This document shows, in pieces, positions 62,174 to 64,000 of a stretch of 64,000 nucleotides of DNA; the stretch's first letter is position 1, and every line of letters begins with the position of its first letter. This DNA is from Novosphingobium sp. FSW06-99 (GTDB taxonomy: Bacteria; Pseudomonadota; Alphaproteobacteria; Sphingomonadales; Sphingomonadaceae). The notes beneath the pieces are model-generated. The model searched no databases. It was not told the DNA's origin and saw only the letters and a list, made by a program, of their open reading frames with translations. The stretch is from the NCBI RefSeq assembly GCF_001519065.1, contig NZ_KQ954261.1, positions 62,001-126,000 of the forward strand, read 5' to 3'. The position numbers were made by a program, and so were the translations under genes.

Positions 62174-64000
62174 GGCAGCAAAGTCTCCGCATCGTTGCCC
62201 AGCCGGACTTCGCCGATGGTGAAATCGCTGGTGCCTTCGACCGACAGGCGGAACGCTTCGCCCAGCCGGGATACATCGGCGCCATGCGCGGCCAGGCACT
62301 TGAGCGGCAGGCCATAGCGCACCCAGCGGTCGTTGGCGGGCAGCACCACCGGCACATTGGCGGTGCACGGCGTGCCGTTGCACGTGGCGCCCAGCGCGGC
62401 GTGCGCGGGCGCCGCCGCCACACGCACGGTCAGCAACAGCATGACATCGCCGTTGGCTTCGCGCGCCAGATCGAGCGGGGCGGGCGGCATCAGTGCGATC
62501 GTCGCCGCACCGTCATCCACCGCGAACCGCCGCGCGCCTTCCTGCACCGCGAAGTCGCGGGCGGTTACGTGCACGCGCCCGCCCAGCGCATCGACGGGCA
62601 CCGTGGTCACCCGTGTCGATCCGCTGCCATCGGCGGCCTCGACCCGCAGCGACCAGCCGCTGGCGGGTTGCCCGTTGGCAAACCAGCGCCGCGCATCGCC
62701 GGTGGGGGCAACGCCCGGATCTTCGGACAGGGGTGTCCAGTCGCGCGTGCGGTCACGCCAGGTCAGGCCATAGCCGAACGGAAACAGCACGCCATCGGCG
62801 GCGCGCGCGGTGCGCGGCCAGGCGGTCGGCAATTTGCCGGTCATCGCAAAGCGCGGATGGCCCCCGGCATCGCCGACCAGCACATCGGCCAGCCCCTCGC
62901 CTTCGCTGCCGGGCAGCCAGGCGACCACAAAGGCATCGGCGGCATTGAGCGCGGGGTTGACGAACAGGGGCCGCCCGGTGAGCATCACCGCCACCACCGG
63001 AATATGCTGGGCACGCAGGCGCCGCATCGTTTCCCACGGCGCGGTCAGATCGGGCGTCAATTGCAACGATTTGAGATCGCCCTGGAATTCGGCGTAGGGC
63101 CGTTCGCCGAACACCACCACCGCGGCATCGGGGCGCTGGGTATAGTGCCCGTCTGGAGCCAGTTCGGCCTGCCCGCCAGCGGCCTCGACGGCGGATTTCA
63201 GCCCCTGCCACAGCGAGGTCGCGCCGGGAAAGTCGGCCCGGGTCAGCCCGGTGCCCTGCCAACTGATCGTCCAGCCTCCGGCGGCGCGGGCAATGTCGTC
63301 GGCCCCGTCGCCCGCCACCAGCAGGCGCGCCTTGCCATGCAGCGGCAGCACGCCATCGTTCTTGAGCAGGACCAGCGATTTGCGCACCGCCTCGCGCGCC
63401 ACCGCGCGGTGGGCGGGCGATCCCAGCAACGCCCATTGCCCGGCTAGGGGCCGGGTCGAGGGGGCGCCTGCGTCAAACAGGCCCAGCCGCGCCTTGACCC
63501 GCAGGATGCGGGTGACCGCCTCGTCGATGCGCGCCATCGGAATCACCCCGCCGCGCACTTGCGCGATCAGGCTGGTGACCATGTCTTTCCAACTGTCGGG
63601 CGCCATCACCATGTCGACGCCGGCCAGCACCGTTTCAGGGCACGAGGCATTGGTGCAATGTTCGACCTGGCCATGCGCATTCCAGTCGGACACCACAAAC
63701 CCGCCGAAGTTCATGCGGTCTTTCAGCACGCCGGTCAGCAGCGAGTGGTTGCCCGCCATCTTGACGCCCTGCCAGCTCGAAAAGCTGGCCATGATGGTGG
63801 CCACGCCGCCTTCGATCGCGGGGCCATAGGGCGCGCCGTGAATGTCGCGCAGCGCGGTTTCGGGGATTGCCGCATCGCCCTGGTCGACCCCGTTGGTGGT
63901 CGCGCCATCGCCGATGAAATGCTTGGTGGAGGCGATCACTTTGCCCGAGGCGATGAGGTTGTGCCCATCGGGCGGGCCCTGCAACCCGCGCAGCATCGCC
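62158..64000 (-). CDS. Glycoside hydrolase family 3 beta-glucosidase (N-terminus cut by window edge)
   Basis: C-terminal 614 codons of a GH3 enzyme that releases glucose from cello-oligosaccharides. The visible part has KHFIGDGATTNGVDQGD, the nucleophile Asp in GFVVSDWNAHGQ, and the second alpha/beta domain with RKSLVLLKNDGVLPL and LPGSEGEGLADVLVGD. A C-terminal beta region follows, like bacterial exo-glucosidases (ExoP/CelD type). The first in-frame ATG seen (63996) is internal; the frame continues past the right edge. Operon with the GH5 gene (16-bp overlap). A beta-glucosidase beside the cellulose operon parallels bglxA of Komagataeibacter. Confidence 0.93.
   Translation of the reverse strand, partial: AMLRGLQGPPDGHNLIASGKVIASTKHFIGDGATTNGVDQGDAAIPETALRDIHGAPYGPAIEGGVATIMASFSSWQGVKMAGNHSLLTGVLKDRMNFGGFVVSDWNAHGQVEHCTNASCPETVLAGVDMVMAPDSWKDMVTSLIAQVRGGVIPMARIDEAVTRILRVKARLGLFDAGAPSTRPLAGQWALLGSPAHRAVAREAVRKSLVLLKNDGVLPLHGKARLLVAGDGADDIARAAGGWTISWQGTGLTRADFPGATSLWQGLKSAVEAAGGQAELAPDGHYTQRPDAAVVVFGERPYAEFQGDLKSLQLTPDLTAPWETMRRLRAQHIPVVAVMLTGRPLFVNPALNAADAFVVAWLPGSEGEGLADVLVGDAGGHPRFAMTGKLPTAWPRTARAADGVLFPFGYGLTWRDRTRDWTPLSEDPGVAPTGDARRWFANGQPASGWSLRVEAADGSGSTRVTTVPVDALGGRVHVTARDFAVQEGARRFAVDDGAATIALMPPAPLDLAREANGDVMLLLTVRVAAAPAHAALGATCNGTPCTANVPVVLPANDRWVRYGLPLKCLAAHGADVSRLGEAFRLSVEGTSDFTIGEVRLGNDAETLLPCPNP

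Overview
The window is dense, GC-rich bacterial chromosome. TonB-dependent receptors, carboxylesterase and acyl-CoA catabolism genes, a BLUF photoreceptor, DUF11 surface proteins and short intergenic palindromes point to an alphaproteobacterium of the Sphingomonadales (Novosphingobium/Sphingomonas-like). That placement is inferred from gene content, not from a marker gene. No rRNA, tRNA, CRISPR array, prophage or transposase was seen. Both ends cut through genes: a chemoreceptor on the left and a GH3 beta-glucosidase on the right.

Left region (1-6.8 kb): two tandem soluble PAS-domain chemoreceptors that are recent paralogues, an AppA-like BLUF plus B12/heme-fold light/redox sensor, and a short-chain dehydrogenase. 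Catabolic region (6.9-18.4 kb): a paired acyl-CoA dehydrogenase operon, a small secreted repeat protein, a ThDP-dependent lyase coupled to an AMP-forming acyl-CoA ligase, an AraC regulator, a TonB receptor and a type B carboxylesterase. Together these suggest uptake, hydrolysis, CoA activation and beta-oxidation of an organic acid or ester; the substrate is not visible from sequence. Envelope region (18.4-28.4 kb): a TMEM175-like channel, a complete RND efflux operon (permease, adaptor, outer-membrane factor) divergent from a LysR regulator with a clear promoter/operator, cardiolipin synthase and an EEP-family hydrolase. After nested palindromic repeats (28.34-28.80 kb) come a small HTH protein and the complete pstSCAB-phoU phosphate operon behind a Pho box.

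The 33.9-43.8 kb region is the least familiar. Three small secreted proteins, a 1733-residue surface/outer-membrane protein and a convergent 622-residue adhesin-like protein share DUF11-type modules, a common N-terminal segment and near-identical C-terminal tails. It is followed by a GT2 glycosyltransferase, a COG4705 membrane protein coupled to an outer-membrane protein, and a second TonB receptor.

The right region (49.3-64 kb) is a bacterial cellulose operon: BcsR-like protein, BcsQ, a fused c-di-GMP-responsive BcsA-BcsB, BcsC, BcsD and BcsZ, closed by a hairpin terminator. A LacI regulator, probably using an AUU start, then converges on a GH3 beta-glucosidase/GH5 mannanase operon. The layout resembles the Komagataeibacter cellulose locus (fused AcsAB, BcsD, flanking beta-glucosidase) but carries the BcsR/BcsQ pair better known from enterobacteria.
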